Shown: positions 1 to 8,950, counted from the stretch's first letter. The stretch: 37,553 nucleotides of DNA from Clostridiales bacterium (GCA_029265435.1 JAJUJH010000008.1:1-37553); one strand, 5' to 3'. Numbers and translations: made by a program. Notes: generated by a model from the sequence alone, not told the origin.

Positions 1-2514
1 ACGGGCACGGCGCAATGTACGGTCAACCTCGCATTTAACGATACGGACTTCGATTCGGATGTCACAGATTTCAGCCTGACAATCTTGGCGGCGGAGCTTG
101 CTTCCGGCAGCGACCTGACATCCGGTACGCTGACGATCACGTCCACAATCGAGAACAAGCCGACGGTGGTCTCAGTATCCCCCGCATTCGGAACGACTGC
201 AGGCGGCACGATTGTCACGATAAAGGGAACGAATTTCGCAAAAGTTACATCAGTCAAATTTGGCAGTGCAAACGCGGTTTCCTACACGGTGAATTCAGCA
301 ACGCAAATTACCGCGATATCTGCCGCGGGCAGCACCGGAACGGTACATGTCACGGTCACAACTGCGGGTGGTACAAGCATCGCAGGTTCAGACGATCAGT
401 TTACATATATCGCGCCGGTAATGGCTAGCACGGCCAACAACAGCGCATCCGTGAGCGCGGCAAGCGTCACACAGGGAACTTCCGTTACGCTGACGGCTTC
501 GGGCGACCGGCAAAACGCATCCGGGGTTGTATCGGGAGACGAGCGGTATATCCCGGTTTCCTGGACATCTACGGAGACGGGCCAGTCTGGAAGCTTTGCC
601 GATAGCGGCGGCAACTATACTTCTATCTATACACCTGCAACGGCCGGAAGCTATACCGTGACGGTGATATTCCAGAAGCAGACGTATAACGGAATGACTT
701 GGGTGGATGCAAGCGGGAGTACGGCTACGAAGACAGTGGCTATTACTGTTTCTGCGCAATACTTCACTGTTCGCTTCGAGGATTGGAACGGGATACTGCT
801 GAAATCGCAGACGGTTGAGAAAGGAAAATCCGCTGCGGCGCCCAGCAATCCGGAGCGCACGGGTTATACGTTTACCGGCTGGAGCACGCCCTACAGCGCC
901 ATTACAGCCGATACGACGATAACGGCGCAATACAAGGTCAGCACCTTCACCGTAATGTTCAAAGATTGGGACGGAACGGTTCTGAAGACTCAGACGGTCA
1001 AATACGGCACGAAGGCTTCAGCGCCCGACACCCCCAAACGTACGGGATATACCTTTACCGGATGGAATAAAGATTATGATAAAATTACGAATGATATGAC
1101 GGTGACGGCGCGGTACACGATAAACACTTATACGGTCAGTTTCAATGCAAACGGCGGCAGCTTGGTGGAAAGTCAGATGGTCAAGTACAACGCTGTTGCC
1201 AGCAAGCCTGACGATCCGGCGTTGGAAGGATATACGTTTGACGGCTGGTATTCTGACAGCAGCCTTAGCAAGGCATATGACTTCGGTTCAAAGGTCACGG
1301 CGGAAATCACACTGTACGCCAAGTGGACGAAAGCTGCCGCAACCGCGCAAGAGGCGGCACAGGAGCTGACGATGGAAACGGCGTTCAAATTCGCGGACGG
1401 CGATAAGTGGGAATGTGTGACCAGTAACTTTGTGATGCTCGGCAAATCCAGTACAAATACGCAAATCACATGGATATCGTCCAATACGGATGTGGTTTGC
1501 ATAAAACAAGGGACTGATGGCAGTATGACCGGCAGCGTAACACGTCCGGCAGACAGCGACGCAAGCGTAGTGATTACGGCCACTGTGACAAATGGCAATG
1601 ATTCCGTATCCAAAACGTTCCTGCTGATCATCAAGCGGGAAGGTGCCTCGATTGACGAAACACGCGGTAAGACGAAGCGAACCACCGCCGTACAGTCTGA
1701 AGAAAATACAGGTCAGGGGACGATTGGAGATTCAATCTACCGGACAACCCTGAACGACGGCACGAATATTGATTATGTGACGGTAACAGCCAATACGGTG
1801 GAAAAACTCATAGAGCAGGGCAACGCATCGCATCACATTGTGGTGACGATCAAAAACGATGAGGATGATCCGGCGGAAGAATTCGCCTTTGAGGTATCGT
1901 CTGATACCGTTATGACTCTGGCTAAAAACGGACTCGGGGTAACGTTGGAGTCCCCTGCAGGGGCGGTAACCCTTTCGTCCGAGGCTCTTAATCATACGGC
2001 GCAGAGCGGAACGTCGCTGTACTTCCACATCGTGCCGGTTGCAGTGGAGGCGGGCGAGGCGGAGGAAGCCTTCCGCAACGATGGTTCGATATTCTCCGTC
2101 TCGAATATGAAGGGTGAGATGTTCGGCACACCCAAAACAATTCAGACGAATATGGAGGGGTTCGCAGCAACCATCACTCTGCCGCTTGAAGGGCTGAGTG
2201 AAGAGCAATTGGCTGACGAGGCGTTCCTGAAATCATTATGCATCTATGTGGAACACGATGACAGAACAACGGAGCTGATCGATGGAACGCTGGTGTATAC
2301 CGACGACGTACCCACAGGCATCCGATTTGATATCAGCAAGTTTAGCCGGTTCAGTATCGTCAGCATAGAGCAAGCGGCGGCAGCAAGTCCTTGGGTTTGG
2401 ATCATTTGCGTCGCTTCCGGGGTGCTGCTGATATTGGTTATTCTTCTGCTGCTTGCAGTTCGCCGGAAAAAGGGAAATCATGCAGAAATGCCATTGAAAG
2501 ATAACCTGCCATAA
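1..2514 (+). CDS. Large membrane-anchored surface protein, 5' partial (IPT/TIG, InlB B-repeats, Ig-like)
   Basis: The frame is open to base 1, so the gene begins outside the window; the TTG at 85 in the ORF track is only the first start-like codon. About 837 residues are visible. Numbering from that TTG: an IPT/TIG Ig-like domain (about 27-105, SVSPAFGTTAGGT), an Ig-like stretch (110-225), three InlB/Listeria-Bacteroides B-repeats (about 230-415, GYTFTGW motif in each), an atypical bacterial Ig domain (about 420-520), a beta-rich region, and a C-terminal membrane helix (about 770-792) followed by RRKKG. There is no LPXTG motif, so anchoring is inferred to be by the helix alone. B-repeats and TIG domains are typical of adhesins and exported wall proteins. 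The ligand cannot be read from the sequence. A strong terminator follows. Confidence 0.85.
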   Translation, partial: TGTAQCTVNLAFNDTDFDSDVTDFSLTILAAELASGSDLTSGTLTITSTIENKPTVVSVSPAFGTTAGGTIVTIKGTNFAKVTSVKFGSANAVSYTVNSATQITAISAAGSTGTVHVTVTTAGGTSIAGSDDQFTYIAPVMASTANNSASVSAASVTQGTSVTLTASGDRQNASGVVSGDERYIPVSWTSTETGQSGSFADSGGNYTSIYTPATAGSYTVTVIFQKQTYNGMTWVDASGSTATKTVAITVSAQYFTVRFEDWNGILLKSQTVEKGKSAAAPSNPERTGYTFTGWSTPYSAITADTTITAQYKVSTFTVMFKDWDGTVLKTQTVKYGTKASAPDTPKRTGYTFTGWNKDYDKITNDMTVTARYTINTYTVSFNANGGSLVESQMVKYNAVASKPDDPALEGYTFDGWYSDSSLSKAYDFGSKVTAEITLYAKWTKAAATAQEAAQELTMETAFKFADGDKWECVTSNFVMLGKSSTNTQITWISSNTDVVCIKQGTDGSMTGSVTRPADSDASVVITATVTNGNDSVSKTFLLIIKREGASIDETRGKTKRTTAVQSEENTGQGTIGDSIYRTTLNDGTNIDYVTVTANTVEKLIEQGNASHHIVVTIKNDEDDPAEEFAFEVSSDTVMTLAKNGLGVTLESPAGAVTLSSEALNHTAQSGTSLYFHIVPVAVEAGEAEEAFRNDGSIFSVSNMKGEMFGTPKTIQTNMEGFAATITLPLEGLSEEQLADEAFLKSLCIYVEHDDRTTELIDGTLVYTDDVPTGIRFDISKFSRFSIVSIEQAAAASPWVWIICVASGVLLILVILLLLAVRRKKGNHAEMPLKDNLP

Positions 2515-2542
2515 AACGTAATGATGCTCAAAATTTGTTTTT

Positions 2543-2582
2543 AAAAAAGCCTTCTGTGATTAAATGTCACAAGGCTTTTTTT
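2543..2582 (+). terminator. Intrinsic terminator after the surface-protein gene
   Basis: AAAAGCCTTCTGTGA and TGTCACAAGGCTTTT form a stem around TTAAA, followed by a T-run. It lies 30 bases after the stop codon. The A-rich 5' side would also allow function on the other strand. Confidence 0.85.
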
Positions 2583-2746
2583 ATGCCGACGGGCTGCATC
2601 TGCCTTGTCAATGAACAACGGTTTAAATCTGAACTCTTATATCGGTGAGACCGGGACTGGCCACGGAAACAACATTTTCATCGTCAAAGAAGCGCATTTG
2701 CAAAAATTATTTACAAAGTCGAGTAGAACCTTGCTGATTTTCAATG

Positions 2747-2775
2747 TTTTCAAAACGCGCCTGTACATGTATAAT
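2747..2775 (+). promoter_or_regulatory. Probable SigA-type promoter for the HAD-hprK genes
   Basis: TATAAT at 2770-2775 lies 17 bases after TTTTCA (4 of 6 matches to TTGACA). It is about 40 bases upstream of the HAD start and its AGG-rich ribosome-binding site. The rest of the roughly 300-base gap (2518-2815) holds the preceding terminator and no convincing gene. Confidence 0.5.
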
Positions 2776-2815
2776 GAAACCGACGAAAAGTTTTTATCTT
2801 TTGACCGGAGGATGC

Positions 2816-3616
2816 ATGTCTTATAAACTCATTGCCGTTGACCTTGACGATACGCTGCTGAACAGCCGGCTTCAAATATCTCCGCGCGTCAAAAACGCGA
2901 TTGCCAAAGCCGTATCGAAAGGTTTATATGTCGTACTTTGCACGGGCAGAATATTGAAGGGATCCCGCCGCTTTTACGACGAGCTCGGCCTTCAAACGCT
3001 GATGATCACCACCGGAGGCGCGGAAATATACGATTCGGGCGGCAAACATGTGTACTCGCACAATATGGATCCCGCCGTTGTGAAAAAGCTCATCGCTTTT
3101 TCGCAAACTCACGGCGTCCATTTTCAGGTATATATGAACGGCGAGCTTGTATACCGCGAAAAAAACGCGTACTCCGAAAGCTATGAACAGGCAAACAGCT
3201 TCACCGGAACCGTGCGGCCGGATCTATTTGAGCTTGAGCGAATTGAAACGCCAAAGGTGCTCATGATTGCGGATATCGGGCGTATGGACGCGCTTCAGGC
3301 GAGCGCGCGAAAAGAATTCCCGATGCTGAGCGTCAGACGTTCCAAGCCGACGTACCTTGAGTTTTCGAGCTTGGATGTCAGCAAGGGCGACGCGCTCCGA
3401 TTCGTCGCCGATTATTACGGCGTCGATATGAAGGATGTCGTCGCCGTGGGAGACGCCGAAATCGATATTCCCATGATCAAATACGCGGGTTTGGGCGTCG
3501 CCGTGGCCAACGCGGTTCCCCTTGTCAAGCAAGCCGCGGATGTGATCTGCGCGTCCAACGACGAGGACGGCGTTGCCGATATTATTGAGGAATATGTTCT
3601 TGGAGGAACCGAATGA
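2816..3616 (+). CDS. Cof-type HAD-superfamily phosphatase
   Basis: A 266-residue protein of the Cof/YwpJ subfamily of haloacid dehalogenase-like hydrolases. These are Mg-dependent cytoplasmic phosphatases that usually act on sugar phosphates or flavin-related phosphates. Motif I is DLDDTLLNS near the N-terminus, motif II is CTGR, and motif IV is GDAEIDIPM near the C-terminus; the C2-type cap lies between them. The ORF track start at 2744 is too early: ATG 2816 directly follows GGAGG (2807-2811) and gives the canonical family N-terminus (MSYKLIAVDLDDT). The last four bases overlap the hprK start (ATGA), which implies translational coupling. The exact substrate is unknown; the neighbours suggest carbon metabolism. 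Confidence 0.88.
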   Translation: MSYKLIAVDLDDTLLNSRLQISPRVKNAIAKAVSKGLYVVLCTGRILKGSRRFYDELGLQTLMITTGGAEIYDSGGKHVYSHNMDPAVVKKLIAFSQTHGVHFQVYMNGELVYREKNAYSESYEQANSFTGTVRPDLFELERIETPKVLMIADIGRMDALQASARKEFPMLSVRRSKPTYLEFSSLDVSKGDALRFVADYYGVDMKDVVAVGDAEIDIPMIKYAGLGVAVANAVPLVKQAADVICASNDEDGVADIIEEYVLGGTE

Positions 3617-4554
3617 AGACAAAGCTCAAAATTGACGATTTGGCTCATGAGCTTAATTTAAGCATCATCTACCGGGGCGACGTCGATACGATCGAGATCA
3701 ATACCTCGGATTTGAACCGCCCAGGGCTTCAGATGGCCGGTTTTTTTGAATATTTCGCGGTCAACCGCCTTCAGCTTTTCGGCATGGTTGAGATGACATA
3801 TCTGCAAAACCTCGACCCCGAGCTTAAAAGGGAACGGCTCGACAAGTACTTTGCAAGCAAAGTGCCGTGCGTGCTGATCGGACGGAACCTCACGCCGCCG
3901 CCCGAAATGATCGAAGCCGCCAAAAAATACAATACGCCGATATTGATGTCGGGCCTCACGACCACTAAGCTCAGCCATAAAACGACTGTTTACTTGGACA
4001 AGGTGCTTGCTCCCAGCATATCGCGCCACGCGGGTCTCATGGACGTTTACGGCGTGGGCATACTGCTCATGGGCGATTCGGGCGTGGGCAAAAGCGAGAC
4101 GGCTTTGGAGCTTGTCAAACGCGGCCACCGGCTTGTCGCGGACGATGTCGTGGAAATCATCAAGCTCTCGGACAACCAACTTATCGGCCAGTCTCCCGAG
4201 GTGATCCGCCATATGATGGAGATACGCGGGCTTGGCATCATCGACGTGCGCACGCTTTACGGCATCGGCGCGGTGCTCGTGGAAAAATCCATCGAGCTTG
4301 CCGTCAATCTTGAGCTTGGCGATCCGCAGAACATCGACCGTCTCGGGCTTTCCTCCGAGTATATCACGCTGCTTGGCGTCAAAATACCCATCATCACGAT
4401 ACCGGTAAGGCCCGGGCGCAACCTCGCCATCATCATAGAAGTCGCGGCCATGAACTACCGCCTCAAATGCATGGGTCAGGTGACTGCGGAGCAGCTGGAC
4501 AGCAAGCTTTTAAGCATCATCGCCCCCGAAAGCATGAAAGGCTCGTCCACATAA
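3613..4554 (+). CDS. hprK: HPr kinase/phosphorylase
   Basis: A 313-residue protein, the normal length for the family. It phosphorylates and dephosphorylates Ser46 of HPr (and Crh) and is the central sensor for CcpA-dependent catabolite repression in Bacillota. The Walker A loop is GDSGVGKS at about residues 153-160, followed by ETALELVKRGH and VADD. The signature EIRGLGIIDV and the following TLYGIGAV are intact. The N-terminal domain ends in the linker before RHAGLMDVYG. The start overlaps the upstream HAD gene by four bases, with GGAGG just upstream. A glucokinase follows 40 bases downstream, so the sensor of glycolytic state and a sugar kinase are probably co-transcribed. Confidence 0.96.
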   Translation: MKTKLKIDDLAHELNLSIIYRGDVDTIEINTSDLNRPGLQMAGFFEYFAVNRLQLFGMVEMTYLQNLDPELKRERLDKYFASKVPCVLIGRNLTPPPEMIEAAKKYNTPILMSGLTTTKLSHKTTVYLDKVLAPSISRHAGLMDVYGVGILLMGDSGVGKSETALELVKRGHRLVADDVVEIIKLSDNQLIGQSPEVIRHMMEIRGLGIIDVRTLYGIGAVLVEKSIELAVNLELGDPQNIDRLGLSSEYITLLGVKIPIITIPVRPGRNLAIIIEVAAMNYRLKCMGQVTAEQLDSKLLSIIAPESMKGSST

Positions 4555-4594
4555 GCGGGCGGGAATATTACAAAAGAACGGCAGGATATCACAC

Positions 4595-5536
4595 ATGTAT
4601 CTCGCAGGAATCGATCTTGGAGGCACGGGCATTAAAGCCGGCCTCGTGGATGAAAATCTGAATCTCGTATGCAAAACCAGTCTCCCCACAGGCGTCGAAC
4701 GGGGCTATGTCCAGGTCATCAGCGACATGGCCGGAGCGGTTATCAGCCTTGCTGGAAAAAACGGCATACCGATCAGCCAAATCGCGGGCATTGGCATCGG
4801 CATACCCGGATTCGCACGGAAAGGCATCGCAACCGCCGTCAATCTCTACTGGATCGATGTGCCGCTTGAAGCGGAAATGAAGAAGCATATCGACGTTCCC
4901 GTTTACGCCGACAACGACGCGACGGTGGCCGCCGTCTACGAATATCATCTCGGAGCGCTCCGGGGCTGCGAGGTGGGTGTGCTGATGACGCTTGGCACAG
5001 GCCTTGGAAGCGGCATCATCATAAACGGCAGGCCTTTCAGCGGCGCGCACGGCATGGGCGGCGAGCTTGGCCATATCGAGATCGTGCCGGACGGCGTGCC
5101 GTGCACCTGCGGCAACAAAGGCTGTCTTGAAACGTACACCACCGCCACCGCGCTGATACGGGCGGGCCGCCGCTGCGTGATCGAGCGTCCCGAAAGCCGT
5201 TTGCACCATGTGACCGACGGCGACCTCAACAAGGTGACCGCCAAGCTCGTGCTGGATTGCGCCAAGGAGGGCGACCATATTTCGCTTGCCATCGTGGACG
5301 AATACGTCAAATACCTTGCGATGGGCATCGGCACCATTGAGAACATGCTCGATCCGGACGTCATTGCGCTGGGCGGCGGCGTTTCGGGCGCGGGCGATTT
5401 CCTGCTCAAGCGGGTGATCGCGGCGAGCCAAAACAAGGGCGTTTTCGCGGGCCAGAAGTACGCCGATATCAGGCTCGCCGTTTCCGGCAACGATGCAGGA
5501 ATCATCGGCGCGGCCATGCTTGCCTGTCATAAATAA
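4595..5536 (+). CDS. glcK: ROK-family glucokinase
   Basis: A 313-residue ATP-dependent sugar kinase of the ROK family, predicted to phosphorylate glucose in the cytoplasm. The N-terminal phosphate-binding loop is DLGGTGIKAG. The substrate-binding segment YADNDATVAA contains the catalytic Asp. GTGLGSGIIINGR and GAHGMGGELGHI carry the sugar-contact Glu/His, and the zinc-binding cluster CTCGNKGCLE is complete. An adenosine-binding segment (ALGGGVSGAGDF) is near the C-terminus. ROK members can also be ManNAc or fructose kinases. Glucose is favoured by the ELGH signature and the HprK neighbour, but this is inference. Start ATG 4595 has AGGAT upstream. Confidence 0.88.
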   Translation: MYLAGIDLGGTGIKAGLVDENLNLVCKTSLPTGVERGYVQVISDMAGAVISLAGKNGIPISQIAGIGIGIPGFARKGIATAVNLYWIDVPLEAEMKKHIDVPVYADNDATVAAVYEYHLGALRGCEVGVLMTLGTGLGSGIIINGRPFSGAHGMGGELGHIEIVPDGVPCTCGNKGCLETYTTATALIRAGRRCVIERPESRLHHVTDGDLNKVTAKLVLDCAKEGDHISLAIVDEYVKYLAMGIGTIENMLDPDVIALGGGVSGAGDFLLKRVIAASQNKGVFAGQKYADIRLAVSGNDAGIIGAAMLACHK

Positions 5537-5574
5537 CATTTAAGCTTCAGTATACATAAGCAAGAGGTGTCCGC

Positions 5575-6669
5575 ATGAAGCCTGTTGCTTATTTTTTATG
5601 CGCACTGGCGCTGATTCTCATCTGCCTTTCCCCGTGGCTGATACTGTCATATTACGAAAAGCTGCCCGAAACGCCCTGTTTCGAGGGGATACTGTCGTTT
5701 TGGCATATCGGCGGCTGGCGGACCGGCGGTTCTTCGGCGGCGGCTTTTCTGCAAAAACGCATTGAGCAGTATGAAGCACAAAACCCGCACGTCTTCATCG
5801 AGATGAAAACGCTGTCGGCACAGCAAGCCGCCGATGCGGTTTCAAACGGAGAAACGGCGGACATCGTTTCATATCCGTATGGGTTGGCGCTGTCTCTTGA
5901 TTTTGCGGAGCTTCCGCCGCAGTCCACCATATTCAGCGGCCTGTCCGGCAACGCTTATCCGTATATGTGCGGCGGATACTGTCTTCTCGTCAACACCGAC
6001 AAAGCCGCTGAAAACGGCATTGAACTGCCGTCGGGATGGGGCATAAGGCCCGACGCACTCGCGCAAACCGCCGCGCTCGGCGTCTGTTTCGACAGTGAAC
6101 CCGGCTTTACGTCGCTGCCTTCGCTTGCGCTACACGCCTATCCCGAAGCCGCAAGACCGCAGATATCCACTTTAGGCGAGCCGGAGCCCAAAGACAACGC
6201 ATTGCCGTCGGATACGCAATGGCAGGAAGGCTTTGCCGCGTTTTGCGAGGGCGGCAAGGGCGTGCTTATCGCGTCGCACCGGCAGCTTTTCGAAGCGTCA
6301 GAGTTGTTTGCACAGGGAGACGCACCCCCCTTTGCGGCTTACGCCGTCGGCCCGTATACGGATATGGTACAGATGGTCGGCGTTGCAGAGCAAAGCGACA
6401 AATTGCGGCAAAACGCCGCCGAGAGCTTTGCCGCTTTTCTTCTTACCCACAGCACTCAAAAAAAGCTGGAGGCACTCGGCGTCTTTCCCGTTATACCGGA
6501 TCTGGAAATCTATCGGCAGAACGACACTTTGCGCTATATATATGAACAGCTCTGCAAGGGTGCATCCGTTCCGGTTTCCGCCGGCAAAGAAAAGCTGGAT
6601 GCGCTGGCCGAAGCGGCGCTCACGGGCGATGCAAGCGCAATGAGGCGGCTGAAGCGTCTGCTTGGATGA
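5575..6669 (+). CDS. Solute-binding-like extracytoplasmic protein (SBP family 1-like)
   Basis: A 364-residue protein with a single N-terminal hydrophobic segment (about residues 5-27) and no recognisable lipobox, so it is more likely membrane-tethered than a lipoprotein. The body (FWHIGGWRTGG, then IEQYEAQNPHVFIEMKTL and SNGETADIVSYPYGLAL) follows the layout of type 1 extracellular solute-binding proteins: a receptor start, a segment describing a bound-ligand hinge, and a late FLLTHSTQKKLEALGVFPV segment typical of sugar SBPs. No ABC permease or ATPase gene is adjacent, so it is an orphan here. It starts 38 bases after glcK with AGAGGTG upstream and may be the last gene of the hprK operon. 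Confidence 0.65.
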   Translation: MKPVAYFLCALALILICLSPWLILSYYEKLPETPCFEGILSFWHIGGWRTGGSSAAAFLQKRIEQYEAQNPHVFIEMKTLSAQQAADAVSNGETADIVSYPYGLALSLDFAELPPQSTIFSGLSGNAYPYMCGGYCLLVNTDKAAENGIELPSGWGIRPDALAQTAALGVCFDSEPGFTSLPSLALHAYPEAARPQISTLGEPEPKDNALPSDTQWQEGFAAFCEGGKGVLIASHRQLFEASELFAQGDAPPFAAYAVGPYTDMVQMVGVAEQSDKLRQNAAESFAAFLLTHSTQKKLEALGVFPVIPDLEIYRQNDTLRYIYEQLCKGASVPVSAGKEKLDALAEAALTGDASAMRRLKRLLG

Positions 6670-6721
6670 ACGTGATTTTTCTCATGAACGGTAACAATTA
6701 TTATAAGCCAAAAGCGAAGAT

Positions 6722-6839
6722 ATCATTTGTGGCAAGACAGGCTTAGCCCGTGCATCCATACCTTGAGGTTTTATGCCGTTTCGAGCTTGCGAGGAACAAG
6801 CAAAGCCCTCGGAAAACCGAAGTTTTTTCGACAAGCTGA
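6722..6839 (+). repeat. Structured interspersed repeat, copy A
   Basis: About 118 bp matching copies B (8951) and C (17471). Shared blocks are TTTCGAGCTTGCGAGGAACA (identical to C) and a TTGTGG(G)CAAGAC start. Predicted folds are a TGTGG/CCATA outer stem with a GGC/GCC inner stem, then GCTTG-N7-CAAGC, then CGGAAAAC/GTTTTTTCG. Copy A is the most diverged in the first hairpin. It lies between two convergent genes, and a terminator hairpin abuts its 3' end. Confidence 0.8.
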
Positions 6840-6869
6840 AAGCCGCACATCCTGCAATATGCGGCTTTT
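6839..6869. terminator. Bidirectional terminator between convergent genes
   Basis: AAAGCCGCA and TGCGGCTTT enclose a 12-base loop, with T-runs possible on both strands. It lies between the 3' ends of the solute-binding-like gene (+) and the SleB-like gene (-). Confidence 0.8.
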
Positions 6870-6895
6870 CTGATATCATGTATCTTGATGAGAGT

Positions 6896-8440
6896 TCAGG
6901 CCGCTTTATCGGCCGTGGCTTGGTCGGCTGTAACCGCTTGTTCTTCCGCCGGCCCGCCTGCTCCGGTCTGTTCTCGGGCGGTCTGGCCGTCAGCGGCTTG
7001 ATCTGCCGCGCTTTGATCGGCGTTTTGATCTGCCGGGTTGCGGCCGGTCACATAGTCGGCAATGTAGGCTTCAAAGCCGTATGCCCTGATGAGCGCCGCG
7101 ATGGTATCCGGCGCGGCAATGCCGTCGGCGTCAAGCCCGTTGGTCTCCTGAAACAGCGTAAGCGCATTGCGGGTCCTCTTGTCGAAAAAGCCGTTTGCGT
7201 CCACATGAAAACCAATTTTGTTCAGCATCTGCTGAATCCGCCGCACGCGTTCCGACGGGGTGCAGCCATACTGGGCATACCTGTACGTCCGTTCATAAAG
7301 CTTGGGCGGTATACCCTCTCCGGTGTAACGGCCGCTGTACGGATACATATAAAAGCAATGGCCTTTGATCTTGGTGACATACTCGTTCCGGCCCCAGTCC
7401 TTGCCCGCTTTGGAATGAGATTTGAAAAAATACACATCCTGCGGAAGCACCCAATACTCATCCTTGAGCACGGCAAGCGCGGCGCGTTTGGCGGCCGTTG
7501 TCGGGCGGGTATACTTTGAATAGGCGAACTGGCCCGATTTCACGACGCTCGCAATCGTATCGCCGAACTGGTCGGTGTTGAGCACACGGTTCATGACCAC
7601 GTTTCCGACGGCTACCATGCCTTCAAAAGTCTCGCCGCGCGCTTCGCTCGTAATCACCTGCGCGAGCAGATATACCTCGTCGTCCGTATACTCATAGGTA
7701 TTTGTCGAATAGCCCGCATCGTCGAAATATTGGCCGGATTCATCCACAAAGAACGAGACCAATTCGTCCGTCGTTGCGGGCGCGGGCTCTAAGTTCCGCG
7801 TTTGCTCCTGCAAAGGCTCAGGCGTCGCCGTGGCGGCATCAATGGTTTCCACCGCCGACTCTGCGATGTGATAACCGAGCATCAAAGTGGTCACGTCGGG
7901 CACATCGGGAACCTGTGCCTGCTTTTGTTTGACGAATACGGACGGATCGATATTAATTTGATCCAAACGCGGGTTATCACCTATAACGACGGCCGGTATT
8001 TTTTCCGTGGCGGCCTTTCCTCCTTCCGGCATCACGAAGGTCAGCAGCCCTGCCACAAGCGCGAGACACGCCGCGATATAAACGGCGACGCGCCTGTACC
8101 GCCGTCTCTTTGGCTTGATTGTAAGGGGGGCTTCATGGACATCGCCGTCCGCTTTGTCATGCTTGCCGTCCTTTTTCCCAACTGTCAGCTTAAAATTGCC
8201 CTTGATTGTTTGGCGCCGATGCCTCCTTTCAATGATGCGTACTACCTCATCGGCTGTATAGCTTTTTCTTTTGTCGTATACCGCGGGGGCGTCCTCCAGA
8301 TACATGATATCCGGTTCATCCGTTTTGGGCGGCGTGCCCTTGCAATGCATTGCCGCCCGGCCGGTTTTGACCGGCATGGCTTTTCCGGTTTTGAACCGAA
8401 AAAACCTGCCGACAGCACGAATGCCCGTACAAAGATTCAT
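6896..8440 (-). CDS. SleB/CwlJ-type cell-wall hydrolase with peptidoglycan-binding domain
   Basis: A 514-residue protein. It has a basic cytoplasmic N-terminus (about 1-115) and one membrane helix (about 118-138, YIAACLALVAGLLTFVM). A linker leads to a Hydrolase_2/SleB domain (about 250-385) with VITSEARGETFEGMVAVGNV and NRV, the glutamate-containing active-site region of SleB/CwlJ lytic enzymes. A PG_binding_1 domain follows (about 395-455, IQQMLNKIGFHVDANGFFD). The tail is low-complexity and rich in Q, A, D and T (about 465-514). SleB and CwlJ cleave spore cortex muramic-lactam peptidoglycan during germination, but membrane-anchored members of this family also act in vegetative wall turnover. 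The long cytoplasmic N-terminus is atypical of true SleB. The start has GGGAG 9 bases upstream, and a consensus promoter precedes it. Confidence 0.87.
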   Translation of the reverse strand: MNLCTGIRAVGRFFRFKTGKAMPVKTGRAAMHCKGTPPKTDEPDIMYLEDAPAVYDKRKSYTADEVVRIIERRHRRQTIKGNFKLTVGKKDGKHDKADGDVHEAPLTIKPKRRRYRRVAVYIAACLALVAGLLTFVMPEGGKAATEKIPAVVIGDNPRLDQINIDPSVFVKQKQAQVPDVPDVTTLMLGYHIAESAVETIDAATATPEPLQEQTRNLEPAPATTDELVSFFVDESGQYFDDAGYSTNTYEYTDDEVYLLAQVITSEARGETFEGMVAVGNVVMNRVLNTDQFGDTIASVVKSGQFAYSKYTRPTTAAKRAALAVLKDEYWVLPQDVYFFKSHSKAGKDWGRNEYVTKIKGHCFYMYPYSGRYTGEGIPPKLYERTYRYAQYGCTPSERVRRIQQMLNKIGFHVDANGFFDKRTRNALTLFQETNGLDADGIAAPDTIAALIRAYGFEAYIADYVTGRNPADQNADQSAADQAADGQTAREQTGAGGPAEEQAVTADQATADKAA

Positions 8441-8484
8441 CTGTTCAATCTCCCTGTTATACTGTCTTTTTTCCCGTAAGTGCC

Positions 8485-8513
8485 ATCATAACCGGTACAT
8501 TACGGTTTGTCAA
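8485..8513 (-). promoter_or_regulatory. SigA-type promoter of the SleB-like gene
   Basis: On the minus strand TTGACA (8508-8513), 17 bases, then TATGAT (8485-8490). The start codon is about 45 bases downstream. The near-consensus housekeeping sequence suggests vegetative rather than sporulation-sigma expression. Confidence 0.75.
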
Positions 8514-8701
8514 TCAATTTGTAATACTTTCGTAATATATATATGTTTTTTTCTCAAATATGATACAATTCGTTCATAATCAATGGCTTCTGTGCGGATT
8601 ATGCAATTGATTTCGTGAGAGAATCATAACAGCAACTTGTGGAGGTAAAACAAACTAATCAGGTCAAAATCGTTTTTTATCCAGCGGGAGATTCAAAACA
8701 G

Positions 8702-8731
8702 AAAAAGGCGGCCGAAATTGCCGCCCTTTTT
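8702..8731 (-). terminator. Terminator of the 47-residue ORF
   Basis: GGCGGC and GCCGCC pair around a 7-base loop with A/T tracts on both sides, starting 9 bases after the small ORF's stop on the minus strand. The symmetrical tracts would also let it act on the plus strand. Confidence 0.8.
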
Positions 8732-8739
8732 CCCAGATA

Positions 8740-8883
8740 TCAACCGTCATTTGGATCGTTCTCTTCGCCGTAATGCACACGCAGTTCTTCTCGCAGTCCC
8801 ACCTGTCGCAGTGTTTCGTCGTTTGCATTCGTTCGCGATGCTCTCCGATCCAGCTTTCTTCTGGGATCCTTCTTATTCTTCAT
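8740..8883 (-). CDS. Small basic/acidic hypothetical protein (47 aa), absent from the ORF track
   Basis: The minus-strand ATG at 8883 opens a 47-codon frame beginning MKNKKDPRRKLDRRAS and ending YGEENDPNDG, then TGA. The N-terminal third is strongly basic and the rest is polar and acidic, with no membrane helix or cysteine. Support for it being real: a textbook terminator starts 9 bases after the stop, and the composition is protein-like. The upstream AGGCAGGGCAG is only a fair ribosome-binding site. I do not recognise the family. It lies in the long gap between the SleB-like and NlpC/P60 genes, with repeat copy B directly upstream of it. Confidence 0.55.
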   Translation of the reverse strand: MKNKKDPRRKLDRRASRTNANDETLRQVGLREELRVHYGEENDPNDG

Positions 8884-8950
8884 TTTCTGCCCTGCCTTTA
8901 TCGTTTATTATGTGCATCAGTTTGCTTTTCATTCGTCAGACATTAAGCAA

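Noticed and set aside
388-930. 180-codon minus-strand ORF
   Set aside because: Antisense to the IPT/TIG and B-repeat coding sequence; Arg/Cys-rich shadow composition.
2605-2826. 73-codon plus-strand ORF before the HAD gene
   Set aside because: Non-ATG start without a ribosome-binding site; it runs through the promoter and overlaps the HAD start in another frame.
6773-8479. Plus-strand ORFs of 248 and 225 codons
   Set aside because: Antisense shadows of the SleB-like gene, which has clear domains, promoter and ribosome-binding site; the first also begins inside repeat copy A.
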